DNA of 64,000 nt from contig NZ_CP089538.1 of NCBI RefSeq assembly GCF_021233055.1, positions 1,221,501 to 1,285,500 on the forward strand, in the 5' to 3' direction. The DNA comes from Spirosoma oryzicola. GTDB lineage: Bacteria; Bacteroidota; Bacteroidia; Cytophagales; Spirosomataceae. Position 1 is the stretch's first letter; every line of letters begins with the position of its first letter. Shown piece after piece: positions 51,864-60,791 of this stretch. Under the pieces are notes generated by a model. That model worked only from the letters and a program-made list of their open reading frames with translations. It had not been told where the DNA came from and ran no database searches. The position numbers were made by a program, and so were the translations under genes.

Positions 51864-51869
51864 AATGCA

Positions 51870-51897
51870 AAAATAGCCAACGTCTGTTGGCTATTTT
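51870..51897 (-). terminator. msrA terminator overlapping the MFS promoter region
   Basis: A perfect 12-base stem (51870-51881 with 51886-51897) and a 4-base loop, followed on the minus strand by a U-run; it ends only 7 bases before the MFS start codon. The -7-like TATTTTTG (51875-51868) lies within its left arm. Confidence 0.75.
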
Positions 51898-51951
51898 GTT
51901 GATCTATTACCCGCAACTGATAGTCCATTGACTAGTTCAGCTCCGAATAAC

Positions 51952-52611
51952 TTAATTCATTGTTAACCCGGTATTATTTTTAAGGTGGCCGACCATCGCC
52001 TTACGCAGCTTTTCAACCTTGGGTAACGAAACGCGCTGAATGTAGGGCTGATCGGGGTGAAGCGCAAAATAATTCTGGTGATAGTTTTCGGCGGGGTAGA
52101 AAACCTTGAAGGGTTCAACCTCCGTCACCACTTTTCCGCTGTAATGTTTGGATTCGTTAACCCGCTTGATAGCCGCGTCGATCTCTGTTTTTTCGGCGGG
52201 GGTGCGGTAAAAAACCATCGAACGATAATCGCGTCCTACGTCAGGGCCTTGCCGATTTAATGTCGTTGGATCGTGTCCCGCAAAGAAAGCATCCAGTAAT
52301 TGCGGATAGGTGATTACTTTAGGATCGTAATAAACCTGTACAGACTCGGCATGGCCCGTCTGGTCGGTGCCGACTTGTTCGTAGGTCGGATTTTTAACCG
52401 TACCACCTGCGTAGCCTGAAACAACGTCATGAACACCTTTAAGCTGATTCATGCCTTCTTCCAACGCCCAGAAGCAGCCGCCGGCAAACGTGGCAACGGC
52501 TTCACCCGCTTTAGGAGCAGGCAGCTTGGCGGGTGCGTAATCTTTGGACTGGCCTTGCGCGCAACCTGCCAGGAGGAGTATATTCAGCGCCAATAAATGA
52601 ATTCGTTTCAT
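51952..52611 (-). CDS. msrA: Peptide-methionine (S)-S-oxide reductase MsrA, lipoprotein form
   Basis: A 219-residue repair enzyme reducing the S-epimer of oxidised methionine. The lipoprotein signal has LLAGC (Cys17). The catalytic Cys46 is in the family motif FAGGCFWALEEG, followed by GVHDVVSGYAGGTVKNPTYEQV, HAESVQVYYDP, FFAGHDPTTLNRQGPDVGRDYRSMVFY and a final YHQNYF. The start is the ATG at 52609-52611; an upstream in-frame codon extends the frame without a signal. Envelope location means it repairs periplasmic or outer-membrane proteins. It is divergent from the AraC regulator by 99 bases. Confidence 0.93.
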   Translation of the reverse strand: MKRIHLLALNILLLAGCAQGQSKDYAPAKLPAPKAGEAVATFAGGCFWALEEGMNQLKGVHDVVSGYAGGTVKNPTYEQVGTDQTGHAESVQVYYDPKVITYPQLLDAFFAGHDPTTLNRQGPDVGRDYRSMVFYRTPAEKTEIDAAIKRVNESKHYSGKVVTEVEPFKVFYPAENYHQNYFALHPDQPYIQRVSLPKVEKLRKAMVGHLKNNTGLTMN

Positions 52612-52710
52612 GCTGTTTACTGTTAGCACTCTGTTGTTTTATAAACGTTTAAAACGCTCGTGCGGTTTCTTTTGACCACCCCTTAACCAACAATTTTCGG
52701 CGGAAGAGCC

Positions 52711-53559
52711 ATGAAGTTACAGTTCGAAAAAATAGAACCCGAAACCGGCAGTTCGTTCCGGGTGGTACATCATACTGAACCCGAAACGTGCCGGGTGTAC
52801 TGGCATTATCATCCCGAATATGAGATTGTCTTTATCCCATTCGGTGATGGACAACGACGTGTCGGCACAAATCTGTCGCGCTACGAAGGAGGGGAGTTGG
52901 TTTTTATTGGCCCCAATCTACCTCACCTGAATTTCAGCTCGGGGAAAAAAGGGCAATTCGAGGAAATTGTCGTGCAGTTGCGCGATGACTTTCTGGGAGA
53001 AGCATTCCTGCAAAAGCCGGAACTGGCGAGTGTTCAGCGGTTGTTCGAGCGGGCCCATCGAGGATTGACGTTTGGTGAGGATACCAAACAAAAAGTTGGG
53101 CCGTGGCTGGCTCAATTGCCCGATCTGTTGCCTTTTGAGCGGTTGTTGATGCTGCTTCGAGTATTGCAGCAGTTAGCGGATGCGCCGGACGTGAAACCAC
53201 TCCATGCCGATGGCGTCCAGTTTGACCTCAACCCCAAAGAGCAGGAGCGGATCAACCGGGTGTGTCGGTACGTTGAACAGCACTATGCGCGTGCCGTGGA
53301 TGTTCGGGAAGTAGCTGATCTGGCCAGCCTGACTGTACCCGCCTTTTGCCGTTATTTCAAGCGCATGACCAATCTGACGTTTACCGATTTTTTGAACGAA
53401 TACCGGGTTAATCAAGCTCAGCGGATGCTGCAATCGTCGCGGACCGTCGCCGACGTAGGGTTTGCCGTTGGCTTCAATAACCTTTCTCATTTCAACAAAA
53501 CGTTCCGGGCGGTTACGGGACAGACGCCGAGCGCTTACCGAAAAGCGTTGGCCGGATAA
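52711..53559 (+). CDS. AraC-family transcriptional regulator with cupin sensor domain
   Basis: A 282-residue regulator. The N-terminal cupin (about 1-120) has the Arg/His-rich sugar-binding face (YWHYHPEYEIVFIPFGDGQRRVG, FIGPNLPHLNFSS). A linker (about 120-175) leads to two HTH motifs of the AraC C-domain (about 180-282: VREVADLASLTVPAFCRYFKRMTNLTFTDFLNEYRVNQAQRML, read in parts, and VADVGFAVGFNNLSHFNKTFRAVTGQTPSAYRK). Family members activate sugar-metabolism genes on ligand binding. It is divergent from msrA and precedes the FG-GAP gene by 52 bases. Confidence 0.93.
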   Translation: MKLQFEKIEPETGSSFRVVHHTEPETCRVYWHYHPEYEIVFIPFGDGQRRVGTNLSRYEGGELVFIGPNLPHLNFSSGKKGQFEEIVVQLRDDFLGEAFLQKPELASVQRLFERAHRGLTFGEDTKQKVGPWLAQLPDLLPFERLLMLLRVLQQLADAPDVKPLHADGVQFDLNPKEQERINRVCRYVEQHYARAVDVREVADLASLTVPAFCRYFKRMTNLTFTDFLNEYRVNQAQRMLQSSRTVADVGFAVGFNNLSHFNKTFRAVTGQTPSAYRKALAG

Positions 53560-53611
53560 GCAGCCGAATCAGGCCGTTATTGCATTCGAAAGAACGCTCA
53601 ACTCATTATCT

Positions 53612-54763
53612 ATGCAACGAATCATCACTGGCTTGCTTTTCCTTTCTGTCGTCGGTGCTTTTGTCGCGCCGGAACCTACGCCACAGTTCAAACGCTATTT
53701 TGTTGCTGCCGAAAGCTACGAATCCGTTGGGGTGTTCGACGTTGACAAAAACGACACGCTCGACCTCGTTTCGGGCGATTTCTGGTACGAAGGTCCTTCG
53801 TTTCGTCGTCGGCATCTGATTGGCAACGAAGCGCGCAAAGAAGAATATTACGACGATTTTTCAACCATTCCGCTCGACGTTAACGGTGATGGAAACCTGG
53901 ATTTTGTAACGGGCGGCTGGTGGGGCGGCATACTGCGCTGGGTCGAAAACCCCGGTCCGGCTAAAAGCAAGAAAAATGAACCCTGGCCCGTTCACGAAAT
54001 CGGTCCGGTTGGCAATGTTGAAACGACACGCGCCTGGGACATCGATGGTGACGGCGTTGTCGAGATCGTTCCGAACAATCCGGGGCATCCGTTGAAATAC
54101 ATCAAATTAACGAGCCCGGGGGTATTTAAGACGGTTACGGTAGCACCGACGCAAGGTCACGGCCTCGGATTCGGCGACGTGAACGGCGACGGTCGGGGTG
54201 ATTTCATCGTGAGCGACGGCTGGCTGGAAGCCCCAACGAATAGAGAGGCTGGCAACTGGTCGTTACACAAAGAGTTTTCATTCGGTTCGGCCAGCGTACC
54301 GATTGTCGTTGCGGACGTGAACGGTGATCGGCTAAACGATCTTATCGTCGGTCAGGCACACGGCTATGGCCTGCACTGGTATGAACAAATCCGTGATGGA
54401 AATGGAAAACGAGCCTGGACCAAACACCTGATCGATGACAAAAACTCGCAGTACCATTGTCTGGAATGGATGGACATCACGGGTGATGGCCGACCCGACC
54501 TGGTTACAGGCAAGCGTTTCCGGGCGCACAACGACAACGACCCCGGCACAGAAGATCCCGTTGGTCTATATTATTTTACGTGGAATGCTACCCAAAAGCG
54601 CTTTGAAAAACACGACATAGCGTACGGACCGGCGGGGGGTGGCAAAGGAACGGGCATTTATTTCGCCGTCGTCGATTTGCACAAAAAAGGCCGTAAAGAC
54701 ATTGTCGTGGCCGGTAAGGACGGATTAGTAGTATTTTTTAATGAGGGAGCACAAAAAAAATAA
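53612..54763 (+). CDS. Exported FG-GAP/VCBS-repeat protein
   Basis: A 383-residue protein with a Sec signal (MQRIITGLLFLSVVGAFVAPE). It is built of about six FG-GAP-type propeller blades, each with the Ca2+-binding DxNxDxxxD loop: DVDKNDTLDLVSGDFW, DVNGDGNLDFVTGGW, DIDGDGVVEIVPNN, DVNGDGRGDFIVSDGW, DVNGDRLNDLIVGQ, DITGDGRPDLVTGKRF. The propeller fold binds ligands or partners and calcium; no catalytic site. It follows the AraC regulator by 52 bases, so co-transcription is plausible. The start is the ATG at 53612. Confidence 0.88.
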   Translation: MQRIITGLLFLSVVGAFVAPEPTPQFKRYFVAAESYESVGVFDVDKNDTLDLVSGDFWYEGPSFRRRHLIGNEARKEEYYDDFSTIPLDVNGDGNLDFVTGGWWGGILRWVENPGPAKSKKNEPWPVHEIGPVGNVETTRAWDIDGDGVVEIVPNNPGHPLKYIKLTSPGVFKTVTVAPTQGHGLGFGDVNGDGRGDFIVSDGWLEAPTNREAGNWSLHKEFSFGSASVPIVVADVNGDRLNDLIVGQAHGYGLHWYEQIRDGNGKRAWTKHLIDDKNSQYHCLEWMDITGDGRPDLVTGKRFRAHNDNDPGTEDPVGLYYFTWNATQKRFEKHDIAYGPAGGGKGTGIYFAVVDLHKKGRKDIVVAGKDGLVVFFNEGAQKK

Positions 54764-54844
54764 TCACACTTAGTCGATCAATCTAGGAGTTTTATGTATT
54801 TTTATCATTCGTAACAGTTACAGGAACCTAGAAATCACTTTTTT

Positions 54845-55249
54845 ATGCAGCGTGCTCAGTTAAAAGAATTCTACGGCTACGGCTTGATTTTGCTGGTGTT
54901 AGCAGCCGTTCAGATCTACTCCATTTATGTCGCTAACACGACGGATGTATCGCTTACCTGGAAGCACTACCTTGGTTTTGGCGCGACGGTTCTGGCGGGT
55001 ATCTTGTGGGCATTTCGTAAGCCTCAATATCTTTTTTACGCCCTGGGCCTGACGTTTGTTTTGGGCTATGAAAATCTGCTGGGCTTCACGCCAACGCTCG
55101 ATTTTACATCAACGAACTATTATTTCAACAACACAGCTCTGCCTGTATCGTATCAGGACTTCTCTATGTACATGCTGCTGATCTGGGCTTACGTAGCGAA
55201 CAACCGCCTTCGTACAATGGCTCAATCGCTGTTTGTCAGAAGCAATTAG
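54845..55249 (+). CDS. Small integral membrane protein of unknown function
   Basis: A 134-residue protein with about four hydrophobic helices: GLILLVLAAVQIYSIYV (about 13-29), YLGFGATVLAGILWAF, PQYLFYALGLTFVLGYENLLGF and FSMYMLLIWAYVAN. The loop LDFTSTNYYFNNTALPVSYQD is polar and possibly periplasmic. No recognised family. It is 81 bases after the FG-GAP gene and ended by a very strong terminator, so it may be the last gene of that unit. Confidence 0.7.
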   Translation: MQRAQLKEFYGYGLILLVLAAVQIYSIYVANTTDVSLTWKHYLGFGATVLAGILWAFRKPQYLFYALGLTFVLGYENLLGFTPTLDFTSTNYYFNNTALPVSYQDFSMYMLLIWAYVANNRLRTMAQSLFVRSN

Positions 55250-55261
55250 GTTGTCACTAAC

Positions 55262-55306
55262 AAAAAGATGGGGGCCTGCTACCAGTAGCAGGCCCCCATC
55301 TTTTTT
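55262..55306. terminator. Very strong bidirectional terminator
   Basis: A perfect 20-base stem (55262-55281 with 55286-55305) with a 4-base loop, A-run on the left and T-run on the right, so it can work on both strands. It lies between the converging membrane-protein and Gfo/Idh/MocA genes. Confidence 0.93.
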
Positions 55307-55316
55307 ATGCTTGATA

Positions 55317-56831
55317 CTAAGCGTTTAACGACCAACCGTTACGGTATTCGCGCTTAACAAACTGGTTCGCTTCGTCGAAGTTCGTGATCTTCATGTTTTT
55401 GCCATCCCAGGTTAGCTGTTTGCGACCGGGGTAGTTGAAGCCTTTTCCGTCCGACTTCTGCGTGCGTAGCATGTAGCTGCGGATAGCTAGGTTACCCATC
55501 AGAACGGATTCGGTCAGCGGACCAGCAAAATCGAACGACGAGGTAAGCGCTTTGTGCTCCTTACTGCCAAAGCCAGCCTTACACGCTTCAGTCCAGTAGA
55601 CCTGGTGGCCGTTTTCGGGAAGCGCAACGCCGTTTGGTCCGCTTTTCGGTTTCGGTGCGGCTTCCTGCTTCTGACCATTTTTCGAGTAGAAGACCGGATC
55701 GTCGCCGTACATACCGCAGGCAATCATTCCTTTGTCGCCGATCATGAATACACCGTTTTCACCGTTCTCGGGGAAAGGCTCACCGGCGGGCATCATTTCG
55801 GGACGGAACGGACGGATACCACCATCAGACCAGGTCATCGTTACCGCCGACTTGTTTTTTGATGATGACGGAAATTTCAATTCTACCCGTGACGACGGTG
55901 GGCAACCTTCAGGGTTGTATTCGGGTGTCCAGTCTTTCAGGAATACCGCGCCAACGCTGGTTTCTACCTCGGTCGGATAGCCCAGACCAAGAACACGGAA
56001 TGGAACATCCATGATGTGGCAACCGATGTCCCCCAGCGCGCCGGCACCGAAGTTCCACCAACCACGCCATTTGAAGGGGTGATATGCCGGGGTGTAGCCG
56101 ACTTTCTGAGCTGGTCCGAGCCAGAGGTCCCAATCCAGATCGACGGGTGTTTCGGACGCGGGTTGCGGTACGGGAATGCCTTGTGGCCAAACCGGACGGT
56201 TTGTCCAGAGATGCACCGTATGCACCGTACCGAGCAGCCCTTTGTCAAACCATTCGACCATTTGTTTTTGCTGGGGGTTCGATGAACCCTGGTTACCCAT
56301 CTGCGTCACCACTTTGTACTTACGCGCGGCTTCGGTAAGCATCCGTGCTTCGTAAATATTGTGGGTCATTGGTTTCTGAACGTACACGTGTTTGCCACGC
56401 TGCATAGCCGCCATAGCGACAACCGCGTGGGTGTGATCGGCCGTCGAAACCGTTACTGCGTCGATATTTTTACCTTCCTTATCGAGCATTTCGCGGAAAT
56501 CCTTGTAGCGTTTAGCGTTCGGAAACTTCCCGAAGATTTCTTTAACGCGCGGAAGGCCCCAATCCACGTCGCATAGCGCAGACACGTTGTTGGCTCCGTT
56601 ATTGAACGAGTTGTTTACATCACCAAACCCCTTGCCGCCGATACCTACCCCGGCAATATTGAGCTTATCGCTGGGAGCAATAAACCCTTTCCCGCCTAAT
56701 ACGTGGCGAGGAACGATCAAGAAGCTAGTTGCAGCCAAAGCACCAGCCTGAATGAATTGACGCCGTGACGTTACTCCCTTGTTGGGCGTCGGCGAATTCG
56801 AGCTGGGCGTTGAGTTATCTGGTTGATTCAT
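55317..56831 (-). CDS. Tat-exported Gfo/Idh/MocA-family oxidoreductase
   Basis: A 504-residue NAD(P)-dependent oxidoreductase. A twin-arginine signal is visible (SRRQFIQAGALAATSFLIV, about 22-40). The Rossmann part starts at LNIAGVGIGGKGFGDV (about 57-72), with VSALCDVDW and the family's AVTVSTADHTHAVVAMAAMQRGKHVYVQKPMTHN, read in parts (Lys in VQKPM being the conserved catalytic lysine). The C-terminal alpha/beta domain follows (WWNFGAGALGDIGCHIMDVPF). Such periplasmic oxidoreductases are numerous in Spirosoma-type genomes and work on sugars or inositols, often through a keto intermediate. The start is the ATG at 56831. Confidence 0.92.
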   Translation of the reverse strand: MNQPDNSTPSSNSPTPNKGVTSRRQFIQAGALAATSFLIVPRHVLGGKGFIAPSDKLNIAGVGIGGKGFGDVNNSFNNGANNVSALCDVDWGLPRVKEIFGKFPNAKRYKDFREMLDKEGKNIDAVTVSTADHTHAVVAMAAMQRGKHVYVQKPMTHNIYEARMLTEAARKYKVVTQMGNQGSSNPQQKQMVEWFDKGLLGTVHTVHLWTNRPVWPQGIPVPQPASETPVDLDWDLWLGPAQKVGYTPAYHPFKWRGWWNFGAGALGDIGCHIMDVPFRVLGLGYPTEVETSVGAVFLKDWTPEYNPEGCPPSSRVELKFPSSSKNKSAVTMTWSDGGIRPFRPEMMPAGEPFPENGENGVFMIGDKGMIACGMYGDDPVFYSKNGQKQEAAPKPKSGPNGVALPENGHQVYWTEACKAGFGSKEHKALTSSFDFAGPLTESVLMGNLAIRSYMLRTQKSDGKGFNYPGRKQLTWDGKNMKITNFDEANQFVKREYRNGWSLNA

Positions 56832-56998
56832 AAAACGAGTGTTGAACTTATCCACTCTAGAAAAGCAGTAAGACTCGCTTATTTACCCCTTCCCTGCACG
56901 CTTTTTTGCTATAAGTTTAGGTTGGCATGAATAAACTCTAGTATGTCCAGTATCTTATTAGATATATTCTACTTGTAACTTCTTACGCTAGTCAAAAT

Positions 56999-57043
56999 AA
57001 AAACACGGACGAATGGAGTTTGTACCGTTTCGTCCGCGTTTTT
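56999..57043 (-). terminator. Terminator after the DUF2267 gene
   Basis: A 15-base stem (56999-57013 with 57029-57043) with one position that is G-U paired on the minus strand and mismatched on the plus strand, followed by a U-run on the minus strand. The strand-specific pairing supports use by the DUF2267 gene 20 bases away. Confidence 0.82.
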
Positions 57044-57062
57044 AGTGATCTATTCTATAAAA

Positions 57063-57461
57063 TTATGCCGTTTGAGCCGAGTCAAACAAGGGAGCGTAAT
57101 CATCGGAAAGGGTGCCTTTCAACTTATGTAGTTCGCCTTCCGTGACCATCCGTCCGAAAAGTTGCATAAACTGCTGGGTGTAACGCTGACCCGTTTCTTC
57201 GTCGGTATCAAGCTTATCAGCTACCCGCTGGTAAAACTCCGTTAGTTTGAATCGCTGTCCCTGATCGCGCTCTTCGGGACTAACCTCCCGAATAATGTCC
57301 AGCAGAGGACCGGGAAGCTGGGCGCCCAGGTTATCAGCCGCATTACCGGCCAGGTGTTCGGTAAGGGTGTGTAAAAATGCTCGTGTAATGTCGAGAACCT
57401 CGGTTTCGGTTTCTACGCCCAGCGTTTGCTTGGCCTCATGGATGAATTCTGGATATTGCAT
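57063..57461 (-). CDS. DUF2267 family protein
   Basis: A 132-residue soluble helical protein of the DUF2267 family: FIHEAKQTLGVETETEVLDITRAFLHTLTEHLAGNAADNLGAQLPGPLLDIIREV, read in parts (the FLHTL and LGAQLPG motifs are characteristic), then KLTEFYQRVADKLDTDEETG and FGRMVTEGELHKLKGTL. Function unknown; the family is often found with stress and phosphate-type genes. The start is the ATG giving MQYPEF; the open frame before it (with MFPFFSNPILYL) is not family-like. It is a single gene with its own terminator, downstream of the GH1 gene. Confidence 0.85.
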   Translation of the reverse strand: MQYPEFIHEAKQTLGVETETEVLDITRAFLHTLTEHLAGNAADNLGAQLPGPLLDIIREVSPEERDQGQRFKLTEFYQRVADKLDTDEETGQRYTQQFMQLFGRMVTEGELHKLKGTLSDDYAPLFDSAQTA

Positions 57462-57555
57462 AACGTTGCTAGTTGTTTGACCGTTAACTGTTAGATAAAG
57501 GATGGGGTTTGAAAAGAATGGAAACAAACCAACCTGATAACTAGAAATAGTAGGA

Positions 57556-58968
57556 TTAGCTTTGGTTTACGTCGGCCAGCCGGTGTTGGTTCGTCAATAA
57601 CTGCTGAAACCACCGTCCTGACGCTTTTACGATGCGCTGTTGCGTGCGGAAATTAACGTAGACCAGCCCAAAACGAGGCCGATAGCCTTCGGCCCACTCA
57701 AAATTGTCCAGAAACGTCCAGGCGAAGTAGCCCGTGACAGGTAGCCCGTCGCGCTTGGCGCGTAGGATCTGGTATAAGTAGTTCTGATGGTACTCCAGCC
57801 GCGCGGTGTCGTTTACAGCGCCATTCTGCACCGTGTCGTAAAAGGCCGCTCCGCTTTCGGTAATGTGAATTTTTCGAACGCCCTCGTACTGACTGAATTG
57901 CTGAATAATGCGATACATGCTTTCGGGGTAAACTTCCCAACCCATTTCGGTAATGGTTGATACGTTGCGTCGGAGGGGCGACACCTGACTGGCCCACAGG
58001 TAAGGCATGAAGTACGAATGTTCGACCACCGCCCGGAAATAATGCTGCAAACCGACAAAATCGAAGTCGAAGGCAAGCCGTTCCATGTCGCCGGGTTTCG
58101 CTACTTTTTTGGCAATACCCGCCAGAAAGGGTAACTCCTTGGTTGGATAGCCTAGCCCAAGCGTGGGTTCAATAAAGAGTCGATTCATAAGCGCATCGAC
58201 GCGAGCAGCCGCAGCTCCATCGCGGGTTGACGCCGTAAACGGATCAATCGGGGAGCACGAAAACGTTGTACCTACCTGAGCGTCAGGGACGTTTTGCCGG
58301 ACAATGCGACCACCTTCGGCCTGGGCCAGCGCGGTATGGTGAATGACCGGCAACAGATTCCGGAAACTCCGCCGACCGGGTGCGTGCTGACCCGTGAAAT
58401 AACCGAGTACCGAGAAGGCTAGTGGCTCGTTGAGGATAATCCAGTGCTTGACTTTATGGCCGAATGCCTTTGTGCAGACATCCGCAAATTCGGCGAACCA
58501 GTCAACGATGTTTCGATTGGGCCAGCCGCCTTTATTCTCCAACGCCTGGGGTAAGTCCCAGTGGTAAAGCGTAATCCAGGGTGTCATGCCCAGGGCCAGG
58601 CAGTGATCGATCAGTCGGTCATAAAAGGCGAGTCCTGCTTCGTTCAGGCGACCGCCCAGCTTAGGGCCAACACCATCGGGAAGAATGCGCGACCAGGATA
58701 AGGAGAACCGGAACGCATCGAAGCCTAGTTCTTTGTGCAGACGCAAGTCGGATTCGTAGCGGTCGTAGAATTCGCAGGCTACGTCGGCGGTTTCGCCCGT
58801 TTTTATTTTTCCTTTTTGCCGGCTAAACGTGTCCCAGACGCTGGGCGTGCGACCGTCGCGATCAACGGCTCCTTCGATCTGGTAGGCGGCTGTGGCGGTT
58901 CCCCAAACAAAGTCGGGGCCGAAGGTATGGCGATCAAAATCCGAATACTCGGTCAGTAGAGCAGTCAC
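57556..58968 (-). CDS. GH1 beta-glucosidase
   Basis: A 470-residue cytosolic retaining beta-glycosidase. It opens FVWGTATAAYQIEGAVDRDGRTPSVWDTFSR (read in parts). The acid/base Glu181 lies in WIILNEPLAF (usually TLNEP). The nucleophile Glu371 lies in HITESGAAF where the family usually has ITENG; a Ser replaces the Asn. The end has YFAWTFLDNFEWAEGYRPRFGLVYVNF, the aglycone-binding end of the family. Full length. It likely acts on beta-glucosides such as cellobiose. The Asn-to-Ser change at the nucleophile motif could alter activity but occurs in some members. Confidence 0.93.
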   Translation of the reverse strand: MTALLTEYSDFDRHTFGPDFVWGTATAAYQIEGAVDRDGRTPSVWDTFSRQKGKIKTGETADVACEFYDRYESDLRLHKELGFDAFRFSLSWSRILPDGVGPKLGGRLNEAGLAFYDRLIDHCLALGMTPWITLYHWDLPQALENKGGWPNRNIVDWFAEFADVCTKAFGHKVKHWIILNEPLAFSVLGYFTGQHAPGRRSFRNLLPVIHHTALAQAEGGRIVRQNVPDAQVGTTFSCSPIDPFTASTRDGAAAARVDALMNRLFIEPTLGLGYPTKELPFLAGIAKKVAKPGDMERLAFDFDFVGLQHYFRAVVEHSYFMPYLWASQVSPLRRNVSTITEMGWEVYPESMYRIIQQFSQYEGVRKIHITESGAAFYDTVQNGAVNDTARLEYHQNYLYQILRAKRDGLPVTGYFAWTFLDNFEWAEGYRPRFGLVYVNFRTQQRIVKASGRWFQQLLTNQHRLADVNQS

Positions 58969-59051
58969 GTTGCTACGTAAAACAGTGAACAGGCGGCAGA
59001 GGCAGTGGACCGTCTGGAATACTCAAAAGTACGGGTCTGGCCGGAAAAGCA

Positions 59052-59090
59052 ATTCGCCAGTCAGGTACATAACCAACCTGACTGGCGAAT
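59052..59090 (-). terminator. Terminator after the Spy-like gene
   Basis: A perfect 15-base stem (59052-59066 with 59076-59090) with a 9-base loop and a short U-rich tract on the minus strand, past the stop of the small periplasmic gene. Confidence 0.8.
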
Positions 59091-59111
59091 GTTGTTTTAT
59101 CAATTTATGAC

Positions 59112-59504
59112 CTAGCCTCTACGACCGAAGGGTGCGTTGCGTGGACCGGGCTGTTGTTGAGCGAATAATCGATCACGCTGAGCGGAGCTAAGCACGGCCA
59201 GCATATCCTGACGTTTGCGAAGCTGAAGCTGGCGGTATCCATCAGGCGTCAGTCGGGAAGTGGCGAACATGCGGTCGTAATTATCTTCGATTTTGTGCAG
59301 TTGCTTTTCCTGACGGCGGGATAGGCCCACGATTGCATCGATCCGATCAATTTTCAGGTCGTCCTGGCGCTGATCTCTGTCGTAGCGGGAGCCACCATAT
59401 TGCGGACCACGATTATCGAAAGGCTGCGTATACACGCGTTGAGCCAACGTGATACCGGTTGAAAGAGCGAAGAAAGTAAGGGCGGCTGCGATTGTCTTTT
59501 TCAT
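59112..59504 (-). CDS. Small periplasmic helical protein (Spy/CpxP-like)
   Basis: A 130-residue exported protein. Signal MKKTIAAALTFFALSTGITLAQ. A charged low-complexity stretch rich in Arg, Asp, Gly and Tyr (about 30-50) is followed by two long helices (IDAIVGLSRRQEKQLHKIEDNYDRMF and LTPDGYRQLQLRKRQDMLAVLSSAQRDRLFAQQQ) and an Arg/Gly-rich tail. The LTxxQ-like LTPDGYRQL resembles CpxP/Spy helical chaperone proteins but not closely enough to be sure. Its own terminator follows; it is not operonic with the GH1 gene. Confidence 0.72.
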   Translation of the reverse strand: MKKTIAAALTFFALSTGITLAQRVYTQPFDNRGPQYGGSRYDRDQRQDDLKIDRIDAIVGLSRRQEKQLHKIEDNYDRMFATSRLTPDGYRQLQLRKRQDMLAVLSSAQRDRLFAQQQPGPRNAPFGRRG

Positions 59505-59638
59505 GGTCAGTAAGTGTTTATTTGTGCGTTACTGATTCTTAGAAGCTAATCGGTCCCCAGCGTTTAATCAGGGAGTAGGGCATACTGGCTGAATGCCGGT
59601 TTGACGTTGCTGAATCGCCTAAACCGGCTTCCGAACGG

Positions 59639-60649
59639 CTATACTGTTTTTGATTTTTCCTGCTTGCGATGGGCCATTGCCTGGGCGATGATACTGGCGA
59701 CGATCAGTTGCAAAGCGTGATACATCATGATTGGCAACAAGGCTACACCCGCCACATTGCCCGGAAACAGCACATTGGCCATGACGCTACCCTGAACAAG
59801 CGATTTCTTTGATCCGCAAAACAAAGCGGTGATGCGGTCTTCGCGGCTAAAGTTCAATAGTTTCCCGATCAACGTGATGAATCCGAAGACCAGAAAAAAC
59901 AGGCCGAGCAGGAGAGCGGCTAACCAGAGCAGATCGAGTGCCGAATAATTAGCGAACAGATTAAGCGTAAACGATTCGCAGAAGGCGGTGTAGACAATCA
60001 GGAGAATCGTAAACTGATCGAAATAACGCAGGGCCGTTTTATGTCGCTCGGCAAACCAGCCCAACCGACGATTGAGCAACAAGCCGAGAATAACCGGCAC
60101 CATAACCTGTAAGGTCAACTTCCCGATGACACTACCCAGATCATACTGACCATTGGTGCTGGTCAGTAAAAAGCTCATCCACAAGGGTGTTATGAATACA
60201 CCAATCAGACTGGAAATGCTGGCGTTGAAAATAGCCGCCGGTATGTTGCCCCCCGCGATAGAGACCATCACTACCGACGATGAAACGGTAGACGGAAGCG
60301 CGGCTACGTAAAAGATTCCTAACCAAAGCAGCTCCGTATCGGGTGTCATCAGCAAGGACCGAGCGCCCAGTACAATAGCCGGAAAAATAATGAATGTAGT
60401 CAGGTGAATAACCAGATGGAGTCGGTAATTGCGAAGTCCAGCCCGTAACTGGTCGAAATTCAGGCGTAGCCCGTAAAAGAAAAAGATGAGCGATACACCA
60501 TAATTGGCCAAGGCTGACAAAGAAAGCGGTCCTTCCAGATTACCCGGTTCCGGCCAGATTTTGGCCAGACCAATCATAGCCAGTAAAGCAAGTATAAACC
60601 AGTCGAGCCCAACGCGGGCCAGTAACGTTCCCAGTGAAGTTTTAGCCAT
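59639..60649 (-). CDS. SBF-family (bile acid:sodium symporter-like) transporter
   Basis: A 336-residue inner-membrane protein with nine to ten TM helices of the YfeH/SBF-like (PF13593) group. Landmarks: GLAKIWPEPGNLEG, YGVSLIFFFYGLRLNFDQLRAGLRNYRLHLVIHLTTFIIFPAI, LPSTVSSSVVMVSIAGGNIPAAIFNASISSLIGVFITPLW and FCGSKKSLVQGSVMANVLF, read in parts. The two crossed discontinuous helices of the bile-acid fold usually bind two Na+ and an organic anion. The substrate is unknown; members are proposed for organic acids and Ca2+. The start is the ATG at 60649. Single gene. Confidence 0.88.
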   Translation of the reverse strand: MAKTSLGTLLARVGLDWFILALLAMIGLAKIWPEPGNLEGPLSLSALANYGVSLIFFFYGLRLNFDQLRAGLRNYRLHLVIHLTTFIIFPAIVLGARSLLMTPDTELLWLGIFYVAALPSTVSSSVVMVSIAGGNIPAAIFNASISSLIGVFITPLWMSFLLTSTNGQYDLGSVIGKLTLQVMVPVILGLLLNRRLGWFAERHKTALRYFDQFTILLIVYTAFCESFTLNLFANYSALDLLWLAALLLGLFFLVFGFITLIGKLLNFSREDRITALFCGSKKSLVQGSVMANVLFPGNVAGVALLPIMMYHALQLIVASIIAQAMAHRKQEKSKTV

Positions 60650-60791
60650 AGATAGTAGTAACTGGCTAAGGACAGGTTTCGTTTTAGTCGGTTATGTTTC
60701 TGGTCGTTTGGTAGAATGACTTATTACCGGATGCTGATAAACAGCGTTCCACGCCGGGCACAACTCGTATCCGGCGTGGAACGGCTACAAA

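Noticed and set aside
59595..59628. 8-bp inverted repeat GCCGGTTT/AAACCGGC after the SBF transporter gene
   Set aside because: Short stem with an 18-base loop and no U-run; too weak to call a terminator.
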